Positions 6,481 to 14,051 are shown, counted from the first letter of the stretch. The stretch: DNA of 15,055 bases from JANPEF01 sp046596055 (GCA_046596055.1 JBKJNH010000229.1:1-15055); one strand, 5' to 3'. The notes: a model not told the origin generated them from the sequence alone. Made by a program: numbers and translations.

Positions 6481-9402
6481 ATGACCCGTCGCGAGACGAC
6501 GCCGACCACCGGATCGGCGTCGTCGTCCCGGTGGTTCTTTCACTTCGGCAACGGGTCGGCGGAGGGCGATGGAAGCCTCCGCGACCTCCTGGGCGGCAAG
6601 GGTCCCGGCCTCGCGGACATGTCGCGGGCCGGCATTCCCGTTCCTCCCGGATTCACCATCACGACCGAGGCGTCCCGCGCTTTCGGCGCCCGCGCGGGCG
6701 GGTTGCCCGAGGGCTTCGAGGACGGGATGCAAGCCGCGCTGGCGCGGCTCGAGGCGATGACCGGAAAGCGGCTGGGCGATCCGCGGGACCCGTTGCTCGT
6801 CGCCGTGCGCTCGGGCGCCGCGGTGTCCATGCCGGGGATGATGGACACGATCCTCAACCTCGGGCTCAACGATCGCGCGGTGCAGGGGCTGGCCGCGTGC
6901 ACGGGCGATGCGCGCTTCGCCTTCGACTGCTATCGGCGCTTCCTCCACATGTTCGGCACGGTCGTGCTCGGCGTGCCTCACGAGGCGTTCGAAGAGCCGC
7001 TCACCGCGCTCAAGAAGAAGCGTCGCGTGGCCAGCGACGCCGACCTGGCCGCGACCGACCTGGCCGCGCTCGCCCAGGCGTACGCCGCGGCGGTGCGCCG
7101 TCACACCGGCCGGCCGTTCCCGCAGGATCCGCTCATCCAGCTCCGGCTCGCGCGGGACGCCGTGTTTCGTTCGTGGATGTGCGATCGCGCCATCACCTAT
7201 CGCCGGCTCCATCGCATTCCCGATGACCCGGGCACCGCCGTCACCGTGCAGGCGATGGTGTTCGGCAACCGGGGGCCCACGTCGGCGACGGGTGTGGGCT
7301 TCACCCGCGATCCCGCGACCGGCGAGAACCGCTTTTATGGCGAGTACCTGGTGAACGCACAGGGCGAGGACGTCGTCGCCGGGATCCGCACGCCGCGTCC
7401 GATCGGCGAGCTCGAGCGCGAGATGCCCGGGGCGTTTCGCGAGCTGGTCGTCATCACGCAGCGTCTCGAGCGCACCTATCGCGACGTGCAGGACTTCGAG
7501 TTCACGATCCAGGAAGGGAAGCTCTATCTCCTGCAGACGCGGACGGGGAAGCGCACCGGGGCCGCTGCGGTGCGCATCGCCGTCGAGATGGTCGACGAGG
7601 GGCTGCTGACGCGCGACGAGGCGCTGCTGCGCGTTCCGGCCGATAGCCTCGAGCAACTGCTGCATCGCCGCGTGGACCCCGATGCCGCGCCCGACCCGCT
7701 GGCCGAGGGCCTGGCCGCCTCGCCGGGCGCCGCGGTGGGCCGAGCGGTGTTCACCGCCGACGACGCGGTCGAATGGACCGAGCGTGGGGAGCACGTGATC
7801 CTCGTGCGCCAGGAGACCGTGCCCGACGATATCCACGGGATGGCCGTGGCCGAGGGCATCCTGACGGCGACGGGGGGCATGACGTCGCATGCGGCCGTGG
7901 TTGCCCGCGGGATGGGCAAGTGCTGCGTCGCCGGCGCCTCGGCCATCGTGGTCGAGGAGCGGGCGAAGCGCTTCGTCACCGGCGCCCACGTGATCGCCGA
8001 GGGCGACGTGATCTCGCTCGACGGTGCGCGCGGCCTCGTGTACGAGGGCGCGGTGCCCACGATCGAGGCGGCGCTCACGCCCGAGTTCGCGCGCTTCCTG
8101 ACGTGGGCCGACGAGGTGCGCCGCCTGCGCGTGCGCGCCAACGCCGACATCCCGCGCGACGCGAGGAAGGCGCGCTCGTTCGGCGCCGAGGGAATCGGCC
8201 TGTGCCGGACCGAGCACATGTTCTTCGCCGAAGAGCGGCTGCCGGTCGTGGTCGAGATGATCTTTGCCGCGGCCGAGGCGCGCGCGCTCGAGGGCCGCGT
8301 GCACGAAGCGGAACGCCAGGTCGAGCGCGCCGCCCGCGGCGCGGCCCGGCGCGAGCGGGCCGCCGCGCACCGCGCGCTCGAGCGCGCGCGCCGCGATGCC
8401 CGCAAGCGATACGAGCGCGCCCTGGCGACGCTCCTTCCCTTCCAGCGAGCCGATTTCCGGGGCCTGTTCGAGACGATGGACGGTTTCGGTGTGACCATCC
8501 GAACGCTCGATCCGCCGCTGCACGAGTTTCTGCCGCGGCGCGACAACTTGATCCGCGACGTGGCCGAGCTCGCCGGCCAGATCCACCTGCTCGAGCTCCA
8601 GCCACGGGCGCGCCGGCCCGGCGGAAAGCCCGACCGCCGCGCCGCGGGCAAGAAGCGCGTGCCCACGCTGGCCACGCTGCGGCGGCACCTCGCCGAGAAG
8701 CGCCGCATCCTCGCGCGCGTCGAGGAGATGCACGAGTTCAACCCGATGCTGGGCCATCGCGGCTGCCGCCTGGGCATCACGTATCCCGAGGTGACGGCGA
8801 TGCAGGTGCGCGCCATCCTCGAGGCCGCCGTGGCGGTGGCGAAGAAGGGTCGCGTCGTGCTGCCCGAGATCATGATTCCGCTCGTGGGCCACGTGAACGA
8901 ACTCGCGCGCCAGGCCGAGCTGGTGCACACGGTCGCGGCCGACGTGTTCGCGCGGGCCGGTGTCACCGTGCCCTACCAGGTGGGCACCATGATCGAGGTT
9001 CCGCGCGCGGCGCTGACGGCGGGGGAGATCGCGCGCGAGGCGCAGTTCTTCTCGTTCGGCACGAACGACCTGACGCAGATGACGTACGGCTACTCGCGCG
9101 ACGACTCGGGTCGCTTCCTGCCCGAGTACCTGGCGCGCAAGATCCTGCCGGAGGATCCGTTCGTCGCGATCGACCGCGACGGCGTGGGCCGGCTGGTGCG
9201 CCTCGCGGTCGAGGAGGGCCGGCGCACGCGCCCCGAGCTCAAGATCGGCATTTGCGGCGAACACGGCGGCGAGCCGTCGTCGGTCGAGTTCTGCCACGCG
9301 GCGGGCCTCGACTACGTGTCGTGTTCCCCGTTTCGCGTGCCGATCGCGCGGGTCGCCGCGGCCCAGGCGGCGTTGCGCGAGCGCGCGGTCCCACGCGGGT
9401 GA
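6481..9402 (+). CDS. ppdK: Pyruvate, phosphate dikinase with two internal insertions
   Basis: Reversibly converts pyruvate, ATP and phosphate to PEP, AMP and pyrophosphate in the cytoplasm. The 973 residues show all three domains. The N-terminal ATP-grasp domain has LLGGKGPGLADM (36-47), VRSGAAVSMPGMMDT (109-123) and DFEFTIQEGKLYLLQTRTG (338-356). The swivelling phosphohistidine domain has GGMTSHAAVVARG with catalytic His470 and the conserved Thr468. The C-terminal PEP/pyruvate barrel has LCRTEHMFF (574-582), HEFNPMLGHRGCRLGITYPE (751-770) and GICGEHGGEPSS with catalytic Cys925. The family is usually near 875-900 residues. The excess is mainly two Arg/Ala-rich insertions in the barrel domain, at about 600-642 and 700-738. 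From memory of the Clostridium symbiosum enzyme (His455, Cys831), the His-to-Cys distance is 455 here against 376, accounting for about 79 added residues. With the protease genes upstream, a gluconeogenic role during growth on amino acids is plausible. Confidence 0.97.
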   Translation: MTRRETTPTTGSASSSRWFFHFGNGSAEGDGSLRDLLGGKGPGLADMSRAGIPVPPGFTITTEASRAFGARAGGLPEGFEDGMQAALARLEAMTGKRLGDPRDPLLVAVRSGAAVSMPGMMDTILNLGLNDRAVQGLAACTGDARFAFDCYRRFLHMFGTVVLGVPHEAFEEPLTALKKKRRVASDADLAATDLAALAQAYAAAVRRHTGRPFPQDPLIQLRLARDAVFRSWMCDRAITYRRLHRIPDDPGTAVTVQAMVFGNRGPTSATGVGFTRDPATGENRFYGEYLVNAQGEDVVAGIRTPRPIGELEREMPGAFRELVVITQRLERTYRDVQDFEFTIQEGKLYLLQTRTGKRTGAAAVRIAVEMVDEGLLTRDEALLRVPADSLEQLLHRRVDPDAAPDPLAEGLAASPGAAVGRAVFTADDAVEWTERGEHVILVRQETVPDDIHGMAVAEGILTATGGMTSHAAVVARGMGKCCVAGASAIVVEERAKRFVTGAHVIAEGDVISLDGARGLVYEGAVPTIEAALTPEFARFLTWADEVRRLRVRANADIPRDARKARSFGAEGIGLCRTEHMFFAEERLPVVVEMIFAAAEARALEGRVHEAERQVERAARGAARRERAAAHRALERARRDARKRYERALATLLPFQRADFRGLFETMDGFGVTIRTLDPPLHEFLPRRDNLIRDVAELAGQIHLLELQPRARRPGGKPDRRAAGKKRVPTLATLRRHLAEKRRILARVEEMHEFNPMLGHRGCRLGITYPEVTAMQVRAILEAAVAVAKKGRVVLPEIMIPLVGHVNELARQAELVHTVAADVFARAGVTVPYQVGTMIEVPRAALTAGEIAREAQFFSFGTNDLTQMTYGYSRDDSGRFLPEYLARKILPEDPFVAIDRDGVGRLVRLAVEEGRRTRPELKIGICGEHGGEPSSVEFCHAAGLDYVSCSPFRVPIARVAAAQAALRERAVPRG

Positions 9403-9420
9403 CGCCATCGTGACGCGGGA

Positions 9421-10137
9421 GTGAGAGTCGGCGTCATCATCCCGGCGCTCGACGAGGAGGCGGCGGTCGGTGCGGTCGTGCGCGGCCTGCGCGTGGCGCT
9501 CGAGGCGGCCCCCGGCGTGGCCGGCCACGAGATCGTCGTGTGCGACAACGGGTCGAGAGATCGCACTGCGACGGCGGCGATCGCCGCCGGAGCAACCGTC
9601 ATTGCAGCAACGCGCCGCGGCTATGGCAGTGCCTGCCTCGCGGGTCTCGCCTACATGAGCACGCGTCCGTCCGGCCCTCCCGACGTCATCGTGTTTGCCG
9701 ACGCCGACGGCTCCGACGATCCCTCCGAAGTGGCGAGCCTCCTCGCCCCGCTGGCGACGGGTTCAGCCGACCTCGTGATCGGTTCGCGCACGCTCGGAAG
9801 CGCCGAGCCCGGCGCGCTCACCCTGCCCCAGCGGTTCGGCAACCGGCTCGCGGCGTTCCTGCTGCGCGCGTGGTTCGGCGCGACGACGACCGACCTGGGT
9901 CCGTTTCGCGCGGTGCGCTGGACTGCGCTCGAACGGCTCGCGATGCGCGATCCCGACTACGGGTGGACCGTCGAGATGCAGGCGAAGGCGGCGAAGCGCG
10001 GGCTCGTCGTGGTCGAGGTCCCGGTGTCGTATCGCCGTCGGATCGGGCGGTCGAAGATCTCCGGAACGCTGCGGGGTGTCGTCGGCGCGGGCACGAAGAT
10101 CCTATCGACGATCGTCCGGGAGCGTATGGTAGGCTGA
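9421..10137 (+). CDS. Family 2 glycosyltransferase (polyprenyl-phosphate-mannosyltransferase-like)
   Basis: A 238-residue GT-A-fold glycosyltransferase, predicted to move a sugar from a nucleotide sugar to a lipid or other acceptor at the inner face of the membrane. Visible elements are VIIPALDEE (5-13), the nucleotide-binding VCDNGSRDRT (40-49), the metal-binding FADADGSDDP (92-101; Asp94 and Asp96), VIGSR (119-123) and TDLGPFRAVRW (157-167), followed by an acceptor-side helix with YGWTVEMQAKA. The C-terminal RRRIGRSKISGT is typical of DPM1/GtrB-like enzymes, but no transmembrane anchor follows. Start is GTG at 9421: it is the only start codon between the in-frame ppdK stop at 9400-9402 and the first conserved strand. 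Its ribosome site is poor (GGGAG runs into the GTG), so it may depend on ribosomes leaving ppdK 18 bases upstream. Sugar and acceptor unknown. Confidence 0.92.
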   Translation: MRVGVIIPALDEEAAVGAVVRGLRVALEAAPGVAGHEIVVCDNGSRDRTATAAIAAGATVIAATRRGYGSACLAGLAYMSTRPSGPPDVIVFADADGSDDPSEVASLLAPLATGSADLVIGSRTLGSAEPGALTLPQRFGNRLAAFLLRAWFGATTTDLGPFRAVRWTALERLAMRDPDYGWTVEMQAKAAKRGLVVVEVPVSYRRRIGRSKISGTLRGVVGAGTKILSTIVRERMVG

Positions 10138-10164
10138 CGATCCCCGAAGTCGAGAGTCTCCCGC

Positions 10165-10169
10165 GAGGT
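10165..10169 (+). promoter_or_regulatory. Ribosome binding site GAGGT for the CDP-alcohol enzyme
   Basis: GAGGT lies five bases before the ATG at 10175 in the 37-base gap after the glycosyltransferase and supports that start. Confidence 0.55.
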
Positions 10170-10174
10170 CCGCC

Positions 10175-11086
10175 ATGTTCGTCGAGCGCCATCTCATCGA
10201 CCTTCGCCGCGACCGCTACACGCCGGGCGCGTGGGCCCGCTACGCGCGTGGCGCGATGGCCCATGCCCGCGAGCGGGGGATCGCCAACCCCGCCGCCGTG
10301 CGCTCGATCCTGTTCGTGGGTCTCGTGCTGTTCCTCGGTGCGCTGGCCTCGGCCGGCGCCCTCGCCATCCTCGTCGACGCCGACCTGGCGCGGCGCGCGT
10401 TCGGCTGGACCGTCGTCGGCCTCGTCCCGATGATCGGCCTGACGCTCTTGCACGTCGACCTGGTGCGCGATCGCGCCGGCACCGCGCTCGACGCGCTCGG
10501 CTGGCCTTCGGCGATCACCCTCCTGCGCGTCGCGCTGGTGCCCGCCTTCCTCGTGTTCACCATCGAGGGGCGCTTGCGCCTCGCCTTCGCCGTGTTCGTC
10601 GCGGCGATCCTCAGCGACGTCGTCGACGGCTGGGTCGCCCGGCACTTCCACCAGGAGACGTTGTTCGGCACCATCCTCGATCCGCTCGCCGACATCCTGT
10701 GCACGTTCTGGATGTTCATCGGGATGTGGCTGGGCGGGCTCGTCCCGCCCGTGATCTGCGCACTGGCGGCGCTGCGCATGATCATGCTGCTCGTCGGTGG
10801 CGCCTACCTGCACGTGACGCATGGACCGGTGCACATCCACTCGACGATCCCCGGCAAGATGACGGGCGTGCTGGTGACCGCGCTGGTCACCGCGCGGCTG
10901 GCGTTCGCCGCCTTCGACGCCGGCGCCATCGAGTTGCGGTTGCTGCCCCTCGTGTTCGACGCGCTCATCGTGCTTCTCGGGTTCACCGTGGCCAGTGGGT
11001 GGGTCGCCGGGTGGCTCAACCTGCGTCGACTGAAGAAGCGAGCTCGTCCCGGCGCGGTCGTCACCGACGTGCGCTTCGGACCGTGA
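10175..11086 (+). CDS. CDP-alcohol phosphatidyltransferase family membrane enzyme
   Basis: A 303-residue integral inner-membrane enzyme expected to transfer a phosphate-linked group from a CDP-activated molecule (such as CDP-diacylglycerol) to an alcohol, releasing CMP. The signature D-x2-DG-x2-AR-x8-G-x3-D-x3-D is perfect at residues 148-173: Asp148, Asp151, Gly152, Ala155-Arg156, Gly165, Asp169 and Asp173, the metal-binding and catalytic aspartates. Hydrophobic stretches at about 44-68, 76-93, 112-130, 134-148, 175-213, 228-246 and 255-280 indicate six or more membrane helices. A basic cytosolic extension (1-42) and two helices precede the usual core, so it is longer than a typical PgsA or PssA. 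It follows a glycosyltransferase and overlaps the DUF4388 gene (GTGA at 11083-11086). The alcohol acceptor cannot be told from sequence, so no gene symbol is given. Confidence 0.93.
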   Translation: MFVERHLIDLRRDRYTPGAWARYARGAMAHARERGIANPAAVRSILFVGLVLFLGALASAGALAILVDADLARRAFGWTVVGLVPMIGLTLLHVDLVRDRAGTALDALGWPSAITLLRVALVPAFLVFTIEGRLRLAFAVFVAAILSDVVDGWVARHFHQETLFGTILDPLADILCTFWMFIGMWLGGLVPPVICALAALRMIMLLVGGAYLHVTHGPVHIHSTIPGKMTGVLVTALVTARLAFAAFDAGAIELRLLPLVFDALIVLLGFTVASGWVAGWLNLRRLKKRARPGAVVTDVRFGP

Positions 11087-11700
11087 GCGACGACGGGCTG
11101 CTGTTCACCGGTCCTCTCGGTCGCCTGGGCGTCGAGGACGTGTTGCAGTTCGTCGCCCAGGCCGGCGTGACCGCCCGCGTCTCCTTCGAGACCGCGGACC
11201 GCGCCCATGGCTGGCCGCGCGCCGTCGACCTCGCGGTGGCCGACGGGCGACTCGTGGGCATCGGCCCGCGCGGGACCGGTTTGCGCCTCGGCGACCTCGT
11301 CGTCGGCCGCCGCATCGCGACGCGGCGGTCCGTCGAGAGCATCGTCGCGGCGCGCCGCGACGCGCCTGCGTTGCCCGCCCGGCCCGAGCAGGACTCGCGT
11401 CTCGGGGCGCACCTCGTGGACGAGGGCGTGTGCGATCCGACGACTCTCGAGGACCTGCTGTGGGAGCGCCACGCGCGCGTCGTGTGGGGCCTCCTGACGT
11501 GGGATCGCGGCACGTTCACCGTGAACGGTCCCGCCGTGGGTGACGGCGAGGCGCGGATCGACGCGCCCGTCGTGGTGGACCCGCCGCTCCCCCTGGCGGC
11601 CCTCCTCCTCGACGGCCTGCAGCGCGCCGAGGCGGCGCTGGCGGGCGAAGTCGACCTCGCCGTAGCGCTCGCGATCGAATCGGACCCCGCATTGTCGTAG
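11083..11700 (+). CDS. DUF4388 (PATAN-like) domain protein
   Basis: A 205-residue soluble protein with no signal peptide. Residues about 7-75 match the DUF4388 pattern: FTGPLGRLGVEDVLQFVAQA, then a strand where VSF replaces a glycine-rich turn, then AVADGRLVGI and LRLGDLVVG. Residues about 106-150 (LGAHLVDEGVCDPTTLEDLL, then GLLTWDRGTFTVN) resemble the helix pair and following strand seen in the second half of such proteins, and also the N-terminal domain of type II secretion ATPases. DUF4388/PATAN proteins occur in signalling and gliding or polarity contexts in Myxococcota and related phyla; their biochemical role is not settled. GTG at 11083 overlaps the CDP-alcohol gene stop (GTGA) and gives the conserved N-terminus directly; the upstream frame, open to 10231, is an overlap artefact. 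Only a weak CGGA precedes it, so coupled translation is likely. It may regulate or partner the lipid enzymes next to it; this is inference. Confidence 0.8.
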   Translation: MSDDGLLFTGPLGRLGVEDVLQFVAQAGVTARVSFETADRAHGWPRAVDLAVADGRLVGIGPRGTGLRLGDLVVGRRIATRRSVESIVAARRDAPALPARPEQDSRLGAHLVDEGVCDPTTLEDLLWERHARVVWGLLTWDRGTFTVNGPAVGDGEARIDAPVVVDPPLPLAALLLDGLQRAEAALAGEVDLAVALAIESDPALS

Positions 11701-11730
11701 GCTCGTGAGGTCGAAGTCAGTTCGAGGTCA

Positions 11731-11769
11731 AGCGCGCCCCCGCGCTGGCGCCCCCGCGCAGGCCCCCGC
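11731..11769 (+). repeat. C-rich direct repeat with embedded hairpin
   Basis: The 12-mer GCGCCCCCGCGC occurs exactly at 11734-11745 and 11748-11759 (14-base period), with a shortened third copy GCCCCCGC at 11762-11769. AGCGCG (11731-11736) and CGCGCT (11741-11746) form a perfect 6-bp stem with a CCCC loop. No T-run follows, so it is not a standard intrinsic terminator. Confidence 0.5.
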
Positions 11770-11822
11770 TAGAATCGTGCGATCGTGCCGCATCCCGCGG
11801 CGCATCGTCGCCTCGCCCCCGT

Positions 11823-11826
11823 GGAG
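11823..11826 (+). promoter_or_regulatory. Ribosome binding site GGAG for the VWA-domain gene
   Basis: GGAG sits eight bases before the GTG at 11835 and supports that non-ATG start, which begins the N-terminal membrane region. Confidence 0.5.
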
Positions 11827-11834
11827 CGCCCTGC

Positions 11835-14051
11835 GTGAACTCGATCGGCCTCACGTTCACCTCGGGTGAATTGGGTCTCGCCGTGCTTGCGGCGATCGTC
11901 GGCGTGGCGATCGCGTGGTGGGCCTATCGCGCGATCGCCCCCCAGTTGCGCGCCTCGTTCCGGAACGGTCTCGCCGTGCTGCGCGCGCTGGCCCTGGTCG
12001 GCGTCGCATTCCTGCTGGCGCGACCGCTGCTCTCCCTCGCCGGTGATGCCGCGGGGCGCGGAACCGTCGTCGTGCTCACCGACCTCTCGCGTTCCATGGA
12101 CCTGCCCGCCGACTCGCTCGCTGCCGGCGGCACGGCCGCGCGTGATCGCGCCGCCGTCGCGAACGAGTCGGCCGATCGCGCCGCCCGCGCCCTTGGCGGT
12201 CGCTTCAAGGTCGAGCGCCGAGCGTTCGCCGCGAGCGTGGCGCCGGGCGACTCGCTCCCGGGCGGCGCGCGCGAGGCCACCCAGCTCGGGGACGCGCTCG
12301 CCTCCGCGCTCGAGGGAGTAGATGCGCCGCGCGGCATCGTCGTCGTCAGTGACGGGGCCCAGACGGGCGGCCGCGATGCGGTGCGCGCCGCGCGCGAGCT
12401 GGGGCTGCCGGTGACGACCGTCGCGATCGGGCAGGCGCCCGCGCGCGACATCGCCGTGCTCGACGTCCTCGCCAATCCCACCGCCCGCGTCGGCCAGGAG
12501 ACCCCGATCGAGGTGCGCCTCGCGGCGTACGGTCCGCCGCGCACCGTGCGCCTGTCGGTGCGGGACGGCGATCGTGTCCTCGCCGGCGAGGACGTCGCGC
12601 TGCCGGGAGGCGGCGCCGAGATCTCGCGACGGCTCACCTATCGTCCCTCGCGCGCCGGGCTCGCCGTGTTCGAGGTCCTCGCCCCGGCGACCGAAGGCGA
12701 AGCCGAGTGGAGCACGGTCAACAATCGTCGCGCCTACGCCCAGGAGGTGCTGCCCGATCGCGAGCGCGTGCTCATCCTCGCCGGCTCGTACCACTGGGAC
12801 TGGACGTGGGCGCGCCGCGCCATCGACGCCGACTCGGCGTACGCCGCCGACCATCGCGTGTTCGCGGGTGGCGCGTTCCAGCGCGTGGGGAGGGGCGCTC
12901 CCGTGGCCGCTGCGGCCACGGCGACGGGGGAGCCTGCAGCGAGCGCAACGGGGCTGCCGGCCTCGGCCGCGGCGCTGCGGCCGTACGCCCTCGTGGCGCT
13001 CATCGGTGTCGAGGAGGGTCAACTTCCCGCCGCGACCGCGCAGGCGTTGTCCGGGTACATCACGGCGGGGGGCAGCGCGATCGTCCTCGGCGGCGCGGCG
13101 CGCAACGGCGTGCTGGCGCTGGCGAGCGGGCCGCTCGGCCCGGCGCTGGGCATCGTGCGCACCGCCGGCTCGACTTCGTTGCCCGAGGCCTCCGCGGCCC
13201 TGACCGAATCCGGTCGCGCCTCGGATCTCGTGCGGCTCGACGACGATCCGGCGGTGAACTTCGGACTGTGGGGCGCGCTGCCGCCGCTGCAGAACGTGCA
13301 GCCGCTCGCCGTTTCCGCCACCGATCGCGTCGACGTGGCCGATGCGGGCGGGCGCTTCGCGCTGATCGCCGAGCGTCGCGTCGGTCGGGGCAAGGTCGTG
13401 TTCGTCAACGGCGCGTCGACCTATCGCTGGGGATTCTCCGCCTCCGACGTCGAGTCGGGTCGCCGTTACGAGCGGCTGTGGGGAAACCTGCTGCGCGCGC
13501 TCAGCGAACCCGCGCAGAGCGAGGCATTGCGCCTGGTGCCCGAGCGCCCGCTGGTGTCGCGCGGCGAGGTCGTGCGGCTCGAGGCGGCGCTGCAGGACGC
13601 GCGATTCCAGCCCGTCGCCGGCGCGCGCGTGACGGCCCGGCTGTCGGGCCCGCAGACGCGGGACGTCGTGCTCGAGTCGCGCGGCGAAGGCGCCTACGGC
13701 GCGGCGCTGGCGGGCCTGCCGCCCGGCCGCTACACCGTGAACGCCAGCGCGCAGGTCGGCGGCCGCGCCGCCGGCAACGCGAACGCGACGTTCTGGGTCG
13801 ACGCGCAGAGCGCCGAGTGGCAGGATGTCGCGCCGGATCCGGGGCTCCTTGCCGCGGTCGCCGCGGCCTCCGGCGGCGCCGCCGTGAAGCCCGGGGATGA
13901 GGGGGGGATTCCCGCCTCGCTGACCGCTTCGCGTCCGCGCGCCGGTCGCGAGCGCACGTTTCGCCTGTGGGAGAGCCCGATCGCGTTCGCGCTGATCGCC
14001 TCGCTGTTGAGTGCCGAGTGGTGGTTCCGCCGCCGGCGCGGCCTCGCCTGA
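11835..14051 (+). CDS. Membrane-anchored von Willebrand A / glutamine-amidotransferase-like protein
   Basis: A 738-residue membrane protein. Two N-terminal helices (about 13-33 and 45-68) and one near the C-terminus (about 714-731) flank a large non-cytoplasmic portion. Residues about 77-205 form a von Willebrand A domain with the metal-binding motif DLSRS (Asp83, Ser85, Ser87), Thr149 in the TQLGDAL segment and Asp173 in VVSDGAQTGG, so the MIDAS looks complete. A beta-sandwich region follows (about 206-300). Residues about 310-530 have the class I glutamine-amidotransferase-like fold pattern (RVLILAG, then YITAGGSAIVLGG, then RGKVVFVNG), with no catalytic cysteine evident, interrupted by an Ala-rich stretch (about 355-380). 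Another Ig-like region covers about 565-655. This architecture resembles uncharacterised VWA proteins often found with MoxR ATPase/DUF58/Bat gene sets, but none of those partners is in the window. Start is GTG at 11835, with GGAG eight bases upstream. Likely an envelope protein binding a partner through the metal site; function unknown. Confidence 0.85.
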   Translation: MNSIGLTFTSGELGLAVLAAIVGVAIAWWAYRAIAPQLRASFRNGLAVLRALALVGVAFLLARPLLSLAGDAAGRGTVVVLTDLSRSMDLPADSLAAGGTAARDRAAVANESADRAARALGGRFKVERRAFAASVAPGDSLPGGAREATQLGDALASALEGVDAPRGIVVVSDGAQTGGRDAVRAARELGLPVTTVAIGQAPARDIAVLDVLANPTARVGQETPIEVRLAAYGPPRTVRLSVRDGDRVLAGEDVALPGGGAEISRRLTYRPSRAGLAVFEVLAPATEGEAEWSTVNNRRAYAQEVLPDRERVLILAGSYHWDWTWARRAIDADSAYAADHRVFAGGAFQRVGRGAPVAAAATATGEPAASATGLPASAAALRPYALVALIGVEEGQLPAATAQALSGYITAGGSAIVLGGAARNGVLALASGPLGPALGIVRTAGSTSLPEASAALTESGRASDLVRLDDDPAVNFGLWGALPPLQNVQPLAVSATDRVDVADAGGRFALIAERRVGRGKVVFVNGASTYRWGFSASDVESGRRYERLWGNLLRALSEPAQSEALRLVPERPLVSRGEVVRLEAALQDARFQPVAGARVTARLSGPQTRDVVLESRGEGAYGAALAGLPPGRYTVNASAQVGGRAAGNANATFWVDAQSAEWQDVAPDPGLLAAVAAASGGAAVKPGDEGGIPASLTASRPRAGRERTFRLWESPIAFALIASLLSAEWWFRRRRGLA
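12901..12921 (+). repeat. Perfect 21-base palindrome inside the VWA gene
   Basis: CCGTGGCCGC and GCGGCCACGG are exact reverse complements around a central T. The palindrome lies in the part of the VWA gene encoding the Ala-rich linker (about residues 356-362). It could form a hairpin in mRNA or be a protein-binding palindrome, or be chance in Ala-rich GC-rich coding DNA. Confidence 0.5.

Larger units (their letters stand above)
11701..11834 (+). other. Intergenic gap, the longest in the window
   Basis: These 134 bases hold the C-rich repeat and hairpin at 11731-11769, a TAGAAT (11770-11775) that could be a -10 element without a convincing -35, and GGAG (11823-11826) eight bases before the GTG of the next gene. 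GAGGTC occurs at 11707-11712 and again at 11724-11729. It is the best candidate in the window for a boundary between transcription units, but neither promoter nor terminator is clear. Confidence 0.4.

Noticed and set aside
5998..9528. Very long antisense open frame (1176 codons) opposite ppdK
   Set aside because: Its product is rich in Arg, His, Ala and Gly without recognisable motifs, and it lies opposite a fully conserved PPDK. Long antisense frames are expected at this GC content because stop codons are rare.
10125..10130. TATGGT as a -10 promoter element before the CDP-alcohol gene
   Set aside because: It lies within the end of the glycosyltransferase gene and has no plausible -35 box at the right distance.
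10231..11082. In-frame upstream extension of the DUF4388 gene
   Set aside because: It overlaps the CDP-alcohol enzyme and has Arg/Pro/His-rich composition with no domain; the DUF4388 domain begins right after GTG 11083.
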